Shown here one piece after another: positions 11,813-24,156 of a stretch of 54,858 nucleotides of DNA. Source of the stretch: Cylindrobasidium torrendii FP15055 ss-10. Lineage: Eukaryota > Basidiomycota > Agaricomycetes > Agaricales > Physalacriaceae. The stretch is taken from the NCBI GenBank assembly GCA_000934385.1, contig KN880592.1, positions 1 to 54,858 on the forward strand, read 5' to 3'. A program made the position numbers and the translations under genes. The notes below the pieces were generated by a model that made no database searches, was not told where the DNA came from, and was given only the letters and a program-made list of their open reading frames with translations. Every line of letters begins with the position of its first letter. The first letter of the stretch is position 1.

Positions 11813-12177
11813 TGAGAATGGAGTTTATCTTGGATCTAGACTTGTGTGTAATATAACATAGAGATTTTGTTGGATTAATTATATTGTCTGGATGTAGGTT
11901 GGAATGTATCACAAGGAACTGTTGTTTGAACAATGCTCTCGCTGCGAGGAAGATATTGGATGAGAATTTGTGAAGAGGCCCCGTGGAGAACTTGCCACTG
12001 TCCGGAGTCCAGACTTCAGTGGCACTGGCAAGTCACGACCGCTCGATCGTGATCCTAAGCATGTGCAAACACGATCGCGGCCTGCTTTCCACCTTCATCT
12101 CGACTTGCTGAACTCTAGTAGCGCGTCCGTTCTGAGCGCAATCACCTGGGCTACATGTCTAGGGCTCTCTGAATACT
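11813..12177. other. Intergenic between C2H2 copy 1 and VID21
   Basis: About 365 bp. Must hold the terminator of the C2H2 gene and the VID21 promoter. No clear TATA box or other feature seen. Confidence 0.4.
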
Positions 12178-15100
12178 ATGCTTCCGGAGGAACTGGACGC
12201 ATTGGTCGAGGAACGAGTGTCCCAGCTGCAGTTCGTGCACATACTGCCTCCGAGCCACCACACCAAACTCAGTCTTAATCCACAGAGAAATCACGAAACG
12301 AAGGCATGAAACTTTGAAGGAGATGTTCTCTATGATTAAGCGCCGCGAAAACATTGGCAACGTACTCTCCCTGGATACTCAAGAAGAAGGCGGCCCAGAA
12401 TTAGAGGAATTCCTCAAGACACACGATTTGACCCAAAAGTGCGTGCTAATACATCCCTTTTCACACAGGTCTCAACATCAAGTTTAGCCCCGAAACTGGC
12501 AGTGTTTCCAATCTACAAGCATCATCATTATTCGCGCGACCACCTGCACGCGACGAAGCTCAAGAAGACGAAGAGGGTTCGGACGACGAGAAGGGAAAGG
12601 ATAATACTGTGCGTATAGCTGCCATCGTTCATTACCAAGTCTAACCCTACATCCAGGTCAAAGGCTCTTCTCAGGACGTCCAAATGGCCGATGTGAAGAT
12701 TGAAGTTCCTCCGGCTGAAGTGCCCCCACAGAAAAAGGAAGAGGAGGAGGAGGAAGAGCCTACTATGCAGGTCGACCCACCTCCAGGCGCCCCATCCAGC
12801 CTCACTGTGCCACCGCCCCCCACACAGCCCAATACGACCGTCGTGCCCAACGCCGCGCCTGCCCCTGCGCCAACTGAACATATACCACCAGAAGCGGCCA
12901 CTGCGCGTCCCTCGGATATGTCAGCGCCGCCACCGCCCCAACCAACGCCAAAGCCAGCCATCGCTGTACTTCGGAGACCAGATTTCAATCCCAATTACAC
13001 GCTCCCACCTCTCAAATCTCTTCCAGCAGAGTTCAACCGGAAGAAGAAAAAGAAGATAAAGGACAAAGAAGATGAGCGGAAGAAGGAGAGCAAAAAGGAT
13101 AAAGACGAATGGACCGGGCTTGGCCTCAACCGCTGGGGCTTCACCATCACCGCGAACCCAGTGTTCAAGCGTGTTAGCAAGGCTACCAAATGCTTAACCA
13201 CCAAGGACTGGACTGTGCGTGCGAGAGCATTGCACATGAACTATGTTAATCCCTTCCAGGTTGCTATGACCGAGCTTAGGTTGGCGCGCACCATTGAGCG
13301 TATTGAGACGCTCAAGGACAGCGGGAAATGGAGCTTTCGCCAGCCCAAGAAGCAGCGGAATGTCGAGATGATATCCAAGACCCATTGGGACTATCTCATG
13401 GACGAAATGGTGCGGATATATCTTGCTCCCAATCATCCCTAACCTAACCGTGAGCAGAAATGGATGCGAACCGACTTTCGCGAAGAACGCCGCTGGAAAC
13501 TTGCCGTTGCTTATGGCCTGGGAACTTCTGTACTCGAATGGCATGCTGTAGGCACAATGGCGGAACGTGTGGCTCTAGGTATCTGCGTCAAATGGCGGCG
13601 TCCATCCGAAGAGCCCCCACCAGTCGAAATGGAAATGGGACAGGACGATATGGAGGTCGACGAAGGCGCGCCCTCACCCGAGAAACACCAGCCTTCGAAT
13701 ATGCTCCTGCTCGAATACAATTCCGACGATGATGATGAGCAAGACAGGGAAAGTGTGGCGGACGCTCTGGACGCAGGTGGTGCGGCTGAGGATATTCTGG
13801 ACGACATGGAAAAGGCGCACAGCACTGAGGAAAACAGTCGGATGTCGGGGCAGCCTATCAAGCTGGAGGAAGTCGATGAGGACATGCACGTAGACCAGCC
13901 AGTGACCAGCCAGCGAAATTCTACGGCGTCGTCTGCTCAGGCTACTCCAGGTCCTAAAGGCGTCAAGTCAGGCTCAATCAATCCTGTGCTTTCGACGAAA
14001 TCTCATACACCCGGCGATGGTACTGTTCCAGCGTCCAAGTCGCAAAGGGTCAATATGTACGCGCCCGTCCGGGATAACGTTATGTTTTCCGAGCCCGACA
14101 AACTGTTTGTTGACCTGGACGACTTTAAGATTTCGGCACCAGAAATGAAAGAGATTACGCTGCCACCACTCGAATTGCCCGACCTCTTCCCTGACCTTGC
14201 TTTGTTGTCACTATACGATCCACCAGATGAGGACGACCCACCTGTAGTCAGCGACTCAAAGAAGGCCAAGAAAGAGGCCAAAGAACGTGAGGCGCAGACG
14301 ACTAGAATGGACGAACTCACAAGTTCACGGATATTCCCCGTTGGCAAATTCATGCACACTCGCCCGACACTGTTGAGTGCATTGAATCCTGCCAAGCGGT
14401 GGCAAGACGGGGATTGGCTGCCTTGGGACGATGCTCCCGTTCAACCAGCAGAATCAGTGGACAGAAAAGTCCTGGACGAATCTTCGAGCGGTTCGTGTTC
14501 ATATGTGCCATGTTTGAGCGTTCAGTAGCTCACTGTCACCTAGATCTCTTTTCGCGGGTACCAATCCAAGTTCGTGACACCCCTCATCCTGTTCCCACAG
14601 CCGGACGTCGCGAACTTACCTGGACACAAGCGGACGACGAGCTGCTCAGGGGACTCATTGAGCGTTATGGTACTATGGATCGCGAGCGGGGTACAAACTG
14701 GAAGCTCGTCACAGACATCTTCAACTCGTCTCGCATCACCGTATCGACGGACAGACGCCTCCCGATTGACTGTATGCTGCGGTGGAGGGAGAAGCTTGCG
14801 CTTGAGGCTCCCGCTGATGCCTCGGGATCCATCAGCGCACCTGGTAGTCCAGTGTTGACCCGAAAGAGGTTGGCGACCAACGTACCCACCCTGACTATCA
14901 CGACGGAAATGGAGCCCAAGTACAAGCGACACAAGACCGTGCACGAAGGGATCAGGAAGATGACCAAGAAAAGAGCGGATAATGTGACAAAGCCGGGTGC
15001 GCGCCAATCCGTAAGTGGTTTGCTGTGTGCTCACTGCAAGACTTACAGCAAAGAAGAATGGTGCCGTTCATGAGACACATCAAGCGTTGATCTCGAGGTT

Positions 15101-16091
15101 GCCTGTTAAGACTCCCCAAGAGATCCTCAAGGCCAAATTCGAGCGGGACGAACGCGAGAGGGCGCTACAGAGGGCACAGGCGCAGCAAGCGCAAGCGGCT
15201 CAGGCGGCTCAGATGGCTGCGCAGGCACAGGCAGTGGCAGCGGCGGCTGCAGCTCGTCAAGCTCCGGTGAGCTAAACCTTTTGAATGCCCATCTTCGTTG
15301 TTATCTGACGCTTTATATTAGGCTGCTGCGGGTCAACAACAAACGGCGACCGCACAACCAGGTGTAAATGGGGCTGCACCCTCTGACCCATCGCAAAACG
15401 TGCAACAGCAAGCATCAGTTGCACCGACACCCGCCGCGCCAACTCAAGCACAACCAAAGCCTGTTCTTCCTGCCCAACAAGTCCGCGTGCAGCTTCCATC
15501 GCAGGTCCCTGCTCAAGCTATACCATCGCAAACCGCGGGCCCTGGACAGCCTGCCCAACAGAGGATTGCGACGCCGCTCGTCAATGCTGCGCGTCAGGCC
15601 ACACCTGCTAGTTCCAGTGCTGGCGCCAGCCAACATCTTCGCCAACAACAACAGCACGCGCAACAAGCACAGGCGACAATGACACAGCTAGCGCAAGGCA
15701 GCACGGCAAATATGTCACCGCAGGATATCCAGCTGATGCTGAGGGTGTATAATCAGCGGACGGAGTATGCGCAGACGCAGGCGCTTGCGGCGACGTCGCG
15801 GCCGGGGTCAGCGCAACCGCGCGCACAGAATCAGCAAGGGCATTACTACCTGCCGCATGTGCAGAATACGAACCAGGCGCATTTTACGCAGGAGCAGTTG
15901 TTGACGTATCAGAGGATGGTGAGTGACTTGCGATGAAATTGGGGGTTGTGTTGCTGATAGCTTGGATGTAGTTGACTAGTCAGCATCCTCAAGCGTATCA
16001 GCAGGCCCAGCAGCAGCAGGTGGCTCAACCGGTTGTTCAACAGCAGCAGCAGCAAGCTCAGCCACCGCAAGGGCAACCCGGACAGCAGTAG
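12178..16091 (+). CDS. VID21: VID21/Eaf1-like scaffold subunit of the NuA4 histone acetyltransferase
   Basis: Chromatin platform protein that assembles NuA4. Ten exons (12178-12230, 12286-12438, 12488-12608, 12657-13214, 13260-13409, 13458-14490, 14544-15010, 15054-15266, 15322-15918, 15972-16091) give 1154 aa, total length divisible by three. Seen: N-terminal helical region (TLKEMFSMIKRRENIG), an acidic and Pro-rich linker, an HSA-type region around residues 285-375 (WSFRQPKKQ, KTHWDYLMDEMKWMRTDFRE), a Myb/SANT domain near 712-775 (LTWTQADDELLRGLIERYG, CMLRWREKL), and a Gln/Ala-rich C-terminal tail. The HSA domain binds actin-related proteins in this family. Intron 13215-13259 is 45 nt without a stop, so retention would keep frame. 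Exon 1 and its GTTCGT donor are less certain. Confidence 0.88.
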
Positions 16092-16307
16092 GGTCGGGCA
16101 TACAGGTTGATATGTGAATGGTATGATATTTTGTATTTGAGTATGTATTTGCTTTGTAGGTTTATCGAATGCAGTTTATCTCTGGAGCGTCCGTTTAGCG
16201 ATGTTAATATGAGCAATAGATATACAATGTCGAGTGATGTGATGTGGTGTGGTATCCGTAGTTTCTTTACAGTAGGTATGTACATCGTACGTCCATGTGA
16301 ACCCTGC

Positions 16308-17972
16308 TTAAGCAGACGGTTCCTCCCAAAATTCTGGTCGTTTAGCAAATGGTTCGTTCGTCCATCCATCCAAGAGATACAACTGTGTTTCTTCCCCCGC
16401 ATTGCGCAGCGCATCCATGATACCTCCCCCTTTGAGTTCCTCCCACTGCGGTGTTTTCAAATCGAACTGGATGACCTGCAGTTCCTGCAGTCGCCCTATA
16501 CGCGGCATGGCTCTTCTCGCGGCAAGCGTTTCGGCGAGTGCCATGCCGAATCCTTCGAGTTCTTCTGCTGAGATGCGTAGGCTCCGGAGCTGTGGCATGA
16601 TATCGTCCATCTTGCGTATCGCCTGGCACACCTCGACTAATACCTCGGCAGGAATCCCAAGGTACATTTGCCGGACGTTGCGCATGGATTTGAGGAAAGC
16701 TACCACCTCTTTTGCTGGAAGATTTTTCGTCTTGGAGTATGCGATGTCCAGCTGCTCGACGCTGTGACTGTGGTGTACGAGTAGAGGGAGTCGAGCACCT
16801 GGTTCGTCTTCTGTTAGGAAGAGCTTGAGCACCTTGAGTTGCGGTGCACAGATGCGCTCGAGGAGGTATTGTAAATTGATTGCGCAGGATTCCGAGAGTA
16901 ATAGTGTGTGTAGAGATGGGAGCATGATGGGTATAGCGGTATCCTCGATGTTAACATCGGAGTCGTACATTTTGTCGATTTGGAGAAGCTCGACGGCGGA
17001 GTTTGCGAGAAGATCGACGACGCCGAGGGTGTCGAGGCGGAGGTAAACGTTTTTGAGTTGGCTCCATGGCAGCCGAAGTTGGGCAGGTTCTCCGAAGACG
17101 AACTCGAGGGTGCGGAGGTTGGTTGCGTCGGCGAAGGTGTAGGTGGTGTGTCCATCGACATGCTCGTATGTTAATCTGAGATGGTCGAGACTGGTGAAAT
17201 TACAGCCTGTTAAGGAAGGGACTAGTTCCGGTGGTGAGTCGATAGATAGAGCTCGAATCCTGGGGGATATTTCCTTGATGCTTCCTGCAAGCAAGGGGAC
17301 GAATGTAGTTGTAATGGCGGTGATATTCTCGTCCGCAAATATGCCAACATCTAACTGACATGCAGCAGAGCGTTCGATGAGTAATTGAAGCAAGCGGTTT
17401 GAAGACCCTCCGATTGAGTACGCAGGCAAATGTATCATGACTGTGGACCATAACCGTGGATGTGACAAAGAGAGCTGTCTCCACCGGCGGCATACGTGGG
17501 AGATGACCCATGGTGGCCATTCACTAGTGTTCAAGCCATCGTCGTTCTCGAGGTCGCCGACCGCGGGCACGGCCCATGCGAATATGGTGCAGAGGATGTC
17601 GTCGGGGAGCATCCTCACCGGTGCACGGAGCGCTCTACGAGATGTCATTGCAGCCGTAATCAATGTGCGCCGGTCTTGCATTCGTCCCAAAGCAGCCTTT
17701 GTGGCTTTCATGGCGTGCTCGACGCGGACGAGTGCATCCGCTAGTACTGTCATGTCTCGTGCGACTTTGGCATCATCGGATGGAGACAATGGAGCGTTGA
17801 AGTCGAGAATTGAGAGTAGTTGCTCATTCCCCAGGCTTAGTTTGGGCAATGTTGGGTGGGTCGCATTCAGGATTGAACAGAACGGACATGTGCAAGCATC
17901 TGACTTGGATTTGCTAGAATTCGAGTAAGGATAGCCCTGTTGACAAAGGATGGCTGACCTATGCTTTCCCAT
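16308..17972 (-). CDS. F-box-like protein, subfamily A, copy 3 (dispersed)
   Basis: Exons 17959-17972 and 16308-17913 give 539 aa (N-terminus MGKHSKSKSDACTCPFC). The same order as copies 1 and 2: CPFC cysteine pair, NAT/NAP segment, coiled coil with LVRVEHAMKATKAALGRM, F-box-like MLPDDILCTIF and SHVCRRWRQLSL, then leucine-rich sequence. It is more diverged than the tandem pair, and lies on the opposite strand 6 kb away, converging with VID21 (216 bp between stops). The 45-nt first intron has no stop and is a multiple of three, so an unspliced message would encode a 15-residue longer N-terminus. An SCF substrate-receptor role is inferred from the motif only. Confidence 0.8.
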   Translation of the reverse strand: MGKHRSAILCQQGYPYSNSSKSKSDACTCPFCSILNATHPTLPKLSLGNEQLLSILDFNAPLSPSDDAKVARDMTVLADALVRVEHAMKATKAALGRMQDRRTLITAAMTSRRALRAPVRMLPDDILCTIFAWAVPAVGDLENDDGLNTSEWPPWVISHVCRRWRQLSLSHPRLWSTVMIHLPAYSIGGSSNRLLQLLIERSAACQLDVGIFADENITAITTTFVPLLAGSIKEISPRIRALSIDSPPELVPSLTGCNFTSLDHLRLTYEHVDGHTTYTFADATNLRTLEFVFGEPAQLRLPWSQLKNVYLRLDTLGVVDLLANSAVELLQIDKMYDSDVNIEDTAIPIMLPSLHTLLLSESCAINLQYLLERICAPQLKVLKLFLTEDEPGARLPLLVHHSHSVEQLDIAYSKTKNLPAKEVVAFLKSMRNVRQMYLGIPAEVLVEVCQAIRKMDDIMPQLRSLRISAEELEGFGMALAETLAARRAMPRIGRLQELQVIQFDLKTPQWEELKGGGIMDALRNAGEETQLYLLDGWTNEPFAKRPEFWEEPSA

Positions 17973-18946
17973 AGTGTTATTGTGTAGGTCCTAGTGATGA
18001 TGGTGGTAGCGGATTAAGTTCCTAACGGACGATCGGTGGCTTGGCGCGAGATGCATCAATTTCATCTGAGGCTGCACATGCACGGACACGCCCCGCCCGC
18101 GTTGAAGACACCAGCCGCCGGCATGGGGAATAATGTTGGCTCTTTTGTCAGCTGTTGACGAGCGCAAGTACGAGCGACGCGTTCGCGACGAGGGCGGCAG
18201 TCACGCGGTCGTGAACTTCTCAGTGGCGCTGCAGGAGGCTTTTGTGTAGTTCATTAGCAGGGTTATTGATGCCATCCGATGAGGGAGATTGGCTTTTCGT
18301 TAGTATTAAGTACTGAAGTATTAAGTTCGTGAGAAGACGATGCTTGGTGAACGTGCCCATGGAGCTCAAGTGAAGAGCAGCCTGAATATATAGGCATCCA
18401 GACCTATGGATCCGGATCCAACAGTCACTTTCGATATCACTATCTACAGTGTGTGCTGAGCTCCAGAAGCCGATGCCATGAAGTATTGACAAGTCACTGT
18501 TTTCTAAGTACGCCAACTGGAGAAGCTGGTTCTCATGCTATATTATTGCCGTCTCACACACTGGGAAGCTCACAAGACAGATAATCGAGGCATAGATAAG
18601 AAGAGACCGCTTGCATAAAATAAAGGACGGTGCCATAGTACTAGGGAAAGCTAATACACAACACTATCTGGACAACTCCAATACGGGACCTCCTGGAAAG
18701 CATTGGAAAGAACCTGCGTGGGCAACTTGCAGCACGGCCACCTTACAGTAACCTGATTTCCCAAAATGGATGATATAATTTCGATCGAACAATGGCGATT
18801 CTGCGCGATCGATTTCGAGGTTTGACAGCACGATGCGACATTGGCGTCATCGTTCTGTTAAAGTTTAAGATTCCCAGTGGAATCGAAATGGGCCCCACAG
18901 CGAGCGTTCTTGCTTTCATACCACCACCACCACCACAACGACAACA
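17973..18946. other. Intergenic, divergent promoters of F-box copy 3 and CRY-DASH
   Basis: About 970 bp with no convincing gene on either strand. It must carry two divergent promoters. A (CCA)n run at about 18921-18935 precedes the cryptochrome ATG. Confidence 0.4.
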
Positions 18947-20552
18947 ATGTTCCTCATCTACGTTCTCCGCCATGACCTGCGCTTTGCAGATAATCCAATT
19001 TTCCACGCCATCGCAGCACACCAGCCCAAAATCACGCATATCCTCCCGCTTTACGTGCTAGCCCCCCATCAGATAGAGGTTTCCGGGTTTTTGGAAGATA
19101 CCAACGCGAAATCGCCGTTCCCAGAGACGCGTTCGCAAATTGGACGGTTCTGGCGCTGCGGTCCGCATCGAGCACGCTGGATCGCCGAGTCGGTTTGGGA
19201 TCTGAAAGAGACGCTGAAGAAGAAGGGAAGCGACGTTGTTGTCCGGGCTGGGCGACTGGAAGATGTTGTGAAAGATATTATCGAGTCAAAGGCGCTCAAG
19301 GACGAGGAGGGCGCTGTCTGGATGACAAGGGATTGGGCGACCGAGGAAAGGGCAGAAGAGCTGAGAATGCGCAGAGTGGTTACGGATGCTGGTCTGCGCT
19401 GGAAGGTGTGGGATAGTCAAGAGACGCTGATTCACGAGTGAGTTCTCATCCTCTCTGTCTGTCCTCAATGGCTGACGCGAACACAGTAAAGATCTTGGAC
19501 ACGATGCCACAGAGGTAGCCGACGTGTTCTCTACTTTCCGCAAGTCGGTCGAACCGCTGCGGGACCATATTCGCGAACCTCTGCCTGAGCCAACAAGCCT
19601 TCCACCACTTCCAGATATCCCACCGCAGCAGAAACCATTCTCCATTCCGGAGTCGCTGGAAGACTTCATTGACTGTCTCCAAAAGCCACTCGGAGGTGCG
19701 CCTCCCAAGCCACGGTACAATGCCAATCCTGCCGTTGGAGGAGAACAACACGCGCAAAAGCGGCTGCAGCACCTTGTGTCGACCGGGGCCATGTCACGCT
19801 ACAAGGACACTCGGAATGGCATGGTCAATGAAGACGATTCTACCAAGCTTGCGGGCTATCTTGCCATGGGCAGTATTTCTGCTCGCCAGATTAATGCTGC
19901 ACTTGTCGCTTTCGAAGAAGGCAAGCTGGACGAGGTGGCCAAGGCGCAGGGATATGGCAAGGGCGAAAACAAGGGCACTGCAGCCGTTCGATTCGAGCTG
20001 CTTTGGAGAGATTACATGTGTCTGTGCATGCGAAAGTACGGCTCTGCACTCTTCTCCTTGTACGGATTCCATGGCCGCCAGGACGATAAAGAGTGGCTTC
20101 ATCCGTCTTCGAATGCAGGTGCAGCCAAGAAGCTACGCCGTTTCCTGGATGGTACGACTGGGATTGGGCTCATCGATGCAAGCATGCGGGAGCTCAAGGC
20201 GACAGGATACACGTCGAATCGAGCGAGGCAGAACTGTGCTTCGTTCCTTGCGCTTTGGCTGGGCATCGACTGGAGACTGGGTGCGGAGTGGTACGAGAGC
20301 CAGTTGGCGGACTACGATGTTGCGAACAATTGGGCGAATTGGCAGTATGTTGCTGGTGTTGGGAATGACCCACGGGCGCGACGCTTCAATCCTGTGAAGC
20401 AAGCGTATGATTACGACCCGAAGGGGGAGTATGTGAAGCTGTGGGTGGATGAAGTGGCCGAGGTGGATGATCTGGACGTAGTATTTCAACCGTGGAAGCT
20501 CAAGGGAGCCCAAGAACCGCTGGCGAAGATATCATACCACAAGCGAAAGTAG
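18947..20552 (+). CDS. DASH-type cryptochrome
   Basis: FAD-containing blue-light flavoprotein of the photolyase/cryptochrome superfamily; DASH members repair cyclobutane dimers in single-stranded DNA and some act in light signalling. Exons 18947-19437 and 19487-20552 give 518 aa. Seen: N-terminal photolyase domain starting YVLRHDLRFADNPIF, YLAMGSISARQINAAL, LLWRDYMCLCMRKYG (DASH-specific region), and the FAD-binding C-terminal half with TGYTSNRARQNCASFLA, DWRLGAEWYESQLADYD and NWANWQYVAGVGNDPR. The length is close to other fungal DASH proteins, with no long C-terminal extension and no obvious mitochondrial presequence. The ATG has an A-rich context after a (CCA)n leader. Family call is firm; in vivo role (repair or photoreception) cannot be told from sequence. 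Confidence 0.92.
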
Positions 20553-20877
20553 TAGCAAGTACTTGTAATTCCGTGCATGGTCGAACAGAAAGGAGGCATT
20601 TCGATCGCGTCTTTTAAGCACTGTGATGTCATTGACAAATTGAACCGCGATTCGTGAATTCCTCGCAAATTCCAAGGTTCAAAATACAATAATATACAGT
20701 AGAATTCGCTGCCCAGCCCAGCCGCCCTTTCATTCAAACCGATGATGGCGCATCACGGTGATCGGCGGCAATAACGCAAGATCAAGGCACCCTTACCAAC
20801 TTGCCATCAACACCAAGTTTCAAAGTTTGGCTTGGTCGTTGGTGTCGTCGTCGCCGCCGTCGCCTACGACTTGCAAA
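20553..20877. other. Intergenic between CRY-DASH and SOG2
   Basis: About 325 bp between genes in tandem. No RNA gene or clear regulatory motif recognised. Confidence 0.35.
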
Positions 20878-23800
20878 ATGCCTTTCCATCAACCTCACGA
20901 ACGCTCGGACGTCATGGCGTCGCCTTCAACGATGATGGCGACTGGAAAGCCGACGCCGTCGCTCTACTCCTCGTCTTGGTCAAAGTCGGCAGCGTATCCG
21001 CCAGTGCCACTGACACACGCCGCCATCGAGGCCGCACTTGGAAATTCGAACGACGGAGGGGCGACTATGGTGTTGATGAAGCACGAGTTGACAGACATTG
21101 GGTCGGCGGCAGCCGAGGAGCTAGCAACGATAGGGAGCAGAGCGCTTGAAGGCGAGCAGCAGGTCGAAAGGTGCGTCGTCTGCACCAGCCCATTTGACTG
21201 GTTCTGACGCAGCGAAGACTGGCACTCGGTGCGAACCATTTGAGCACGCTTCCAAACCAATTCGCGATGCTGTCGCGTCTTCGGTATCTCACCCTTAAAG
21301 GCAATCATTTTACTACTTTTCCCGACGTAGTGCGTAACTTGACGCTAGCTTCAATATAACACTAATTCATTCGCTAGCTAACGCGGATGCCAGCGCTGGA
21401 CACGCTAGACATCAGCCACAACAAGATCAGAAGCCTACCAAACCAACCAGGCGACCTCATCAACCTCCGAGTTTGTGGCTTTCTATCAAACTTGGCCATC
21501 TTGCTCATTATATTCTGCAGGTATTCTGTCTATCTCGCAACAAACTCGCCCGCCTACCCGAATATCTACCCCAATTCCGGCAACTGGCCGTCCTCGAGGT
21601 CGACCGGAACCCAATAGAATGGCCACCAGCCATGATCATGGAACGACCAGCCAAGTTTGCTACACCCGACCAAATGCACGACTGGGTACGCGCACTGCAA
21701 TCCTGGATCCAGACCGAGGGCGAGCACGACGAGTCTGCCTTTGTCAATGTCAGCAAAGTGTATGTCAGCCCGTAGTTCCTATAGGTCACACGCTCACGGG
21801 GATTACAGCAGCAGTACTCCCAGCCGAGAAGGCAGCTTTTCTCCATGGTCTCGCCTCCCCTCCGATGCAGAATTCGACGAGGGTGTCACCCCGCACGCGC
21901 GGTCGTTCTCAATTGATTCAAATTTATCTGCCTCATCTTCCGTGGCCGACTCTGATTTGGAGACCCCTTCCTCGTCGTACGGTGAACTCTCGCGACCACC
22001 ACCTCTACACCTTGGTATTCTGTCAACAGACAGTGCTGAGTCGTCCCCTACGCGCTCGTTCGAAAACATGCTCCCCAGTCCAGCGGACTCGGAGTTCTCC
22101 CTCGGCGAGCCTACAGCACATCCTAGTCCGGCATCCCTCGTTCAGTCTCAAATGCACGGCCGCAACGACTCCTATGCCTCAGACGCCGCCCCACAAATGA
22201 GACCCCTCAACTTGCCCGGCAAGAAGAGCATGCCCGACTTACGCACAGCCCGTTTCCCATTTGCAACACCACGCAAGATTGCAGAGCTGCCGCCATCAAG
22301 GCCCAAAATAATGGAGGAGCCCTCCGTTGCCTCATCTTCTTCGCCTTCCACAAGTCGGAAAGACTCCAGTTCGTCCGCTAGCTCAGGGTTCCAGCAAGCA
22401 CGGCCAGCTCCCAGACACAGACTCAAGCCTTCTGTCCAGATTGAACCTTTAGCGAACCAAGAGCCCAATGGGCATATCGCATACGAACGCAACTCGTACT
22501 TCCGTCGCATTTCTACCCTTCCTGCATCGTCAATCTCAGCGACTATGCCAAAACCATTGCTCGCTCTTATTGATTGTGCACGCAGCATTCTGTTCGCTGT
22601 TTCACAAATATACCAGACCCTCGAACATTACACCGTCTTTGCGATAGACGAGCGGCTATCCTCTGTTCTTCGCAAAGTTCTCGATCCTGCGAATAGCGAC
22701 ATGATGCAGCTCATATCCTGCTTGGATCGATTCGATACTATCAGCCGCAAGACGGTTCCGTCGCGGTCGATATGTCGAGCGGTGGTGAAGAGCTGCCGGA
22801 ATGCGGTGGCCGTCTTTGGGAAGGCGGTTAGCGTGCTTTCGCTGCAGCTCAAGGTTATTGCGAATGCGGATGATATCCGTTATGTGCGCTCGCTGATCTT
22901 GGTGCTGTATGGTGCTGCAGCAGAGATATCTTGGGCATGGCAAGCAATGGCCCCGCATTTGGATGCTCTCAAGCCCTTGTTGCGCGCACGACCACACGGG
23001 GCATCTCCCATGGCGTCGGAACACTACTACTCTTCGACACCATCCTCCGCGACTCAATCACCAGCGCAATCATCATATAGTCTTCCTTCGGTTCGCCTGA
23101 GGAATGGTGGTGGCGGGGTTCGCATTGAGAGAAGGCATGCAGGGTCGTTCTCGATGAAAGATGTGGAGATAGGGAAGAGCTTGCCGTCGTATGATGATGT
23201 ACCCATGCCTCAATTGTCGAGGTCGTTGATGAACACTGCAACCTTGCGAGCGAAGAGGAAAGGCTCTTCGGCGCTGGCCCCGGTGTCGGTCACGGTCTCT
23301 TCGCCGTCACCTACAAGTCCTGGGCCCAGGATGTCGCCTAGTGATGTCTCTTCGCATGCGCGGACGGACTCGTTGGCATCTTCATTGTCGCCGGATTCCT
23401 CTACGTCGTCACCGACGATTCCAACAGCCAGAGCGCCTATGTTGGATAGCACGAGTTCAAAGAGCCAAGTGGACAAGGAGGCGCTTCAGGCGGTCCAGAA
23501 TGCGGTTACTGTTGCGCCTGCGGTGTGGGCATTGATGGAAGACGTGTTGGGGGATGTGTTGGATGCCCGAGGCGAGATGCGGGAATGCTTGAGTCGTGCA
23601 CGGGTTGTGACCAGACGGCTTGGTGAACTTGTGCGGGCTATGAAAGACACACATGGGGACTCGGCAACGGACAAAGGCATGTTGAGAGAGGATGCGCATT
23701 CTTTCCTGAAGGTATGTGGGACTTAGACTTTCCTTGGACCTCTGGCTGATCGTCAATGAACAGTGTGTCGTCCAGTTGTCCAACATTGTGAAGACCTATA

Positions 23801-24156
23801 ACGGCTCGCGGTCATCCGCACTAAGGAATAACATGTACAAGCTGACGAACTCGACGGAGGAGTTTGCGATTCTGCTGCATGTGTCGTCGTTTGCGCCCCC
23901 TGCTTCGTCAATGTCAAGATCAACACCGACGCTGCCGATGTCTGCAGGCTCAGGGAATGGGAGTCGGAACGCAAGCGAGGAGAAGCTGTCGGGGCTGGGA
24001 TTATCACGGACACAAAGTGCGCATGGAGTGACGAATGCGAAGACACGGAGTGCGACGCCTGATCGCAATGGGCCGCGAAGTGCGCACCCGACGATGCAGA
24101 CGTTCAAGTTACCGACAATGAGGCGGTATCGAGGGCGTGCAGAGGATTCTGGCTGA
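20878..24156 (+). CDS. SOG2: SOG2-like leucine-rich-repeat protein of the RAM network
   Basis: Scaffold of the RAM (regulation of Ace2 and morphogenesis) kinase pathway controlling polarised growth and septation. Exons 20878-21170, 21218-21329, 21378-21470, 21521-21759, 21809-23711 and 23764-24156 give 1010 aa. Leucine-rich repeats at about residues 98-210 (LALGANHLSTLPNQF, LDISHNKIRSLP, FCLSRNKLARLPEYLP, LEVDRNPIEWPP), the last followed by a WVRALQSWI helix. After a long Ser/Pro-rich region comes the SOG2-domain helical section (KPLLALIDCARSILFAVSQIY; VALVKSCRN-like region) to about residue 900, and a Ser-rich tail. The first intron uses an acceptor CGAAG 5 nt after a CAG; only that keeps the LRR in frame. 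Promoters and regulation not evident. Confidence 0.88.

Noticed and set aside
15120..16091. Low-complexity CAG/GCA-rich stretch as a microsatellite
   Set aside because: It is the Gln/Ala-rich C-terminal tail of VID21, in frame and typical of the family.
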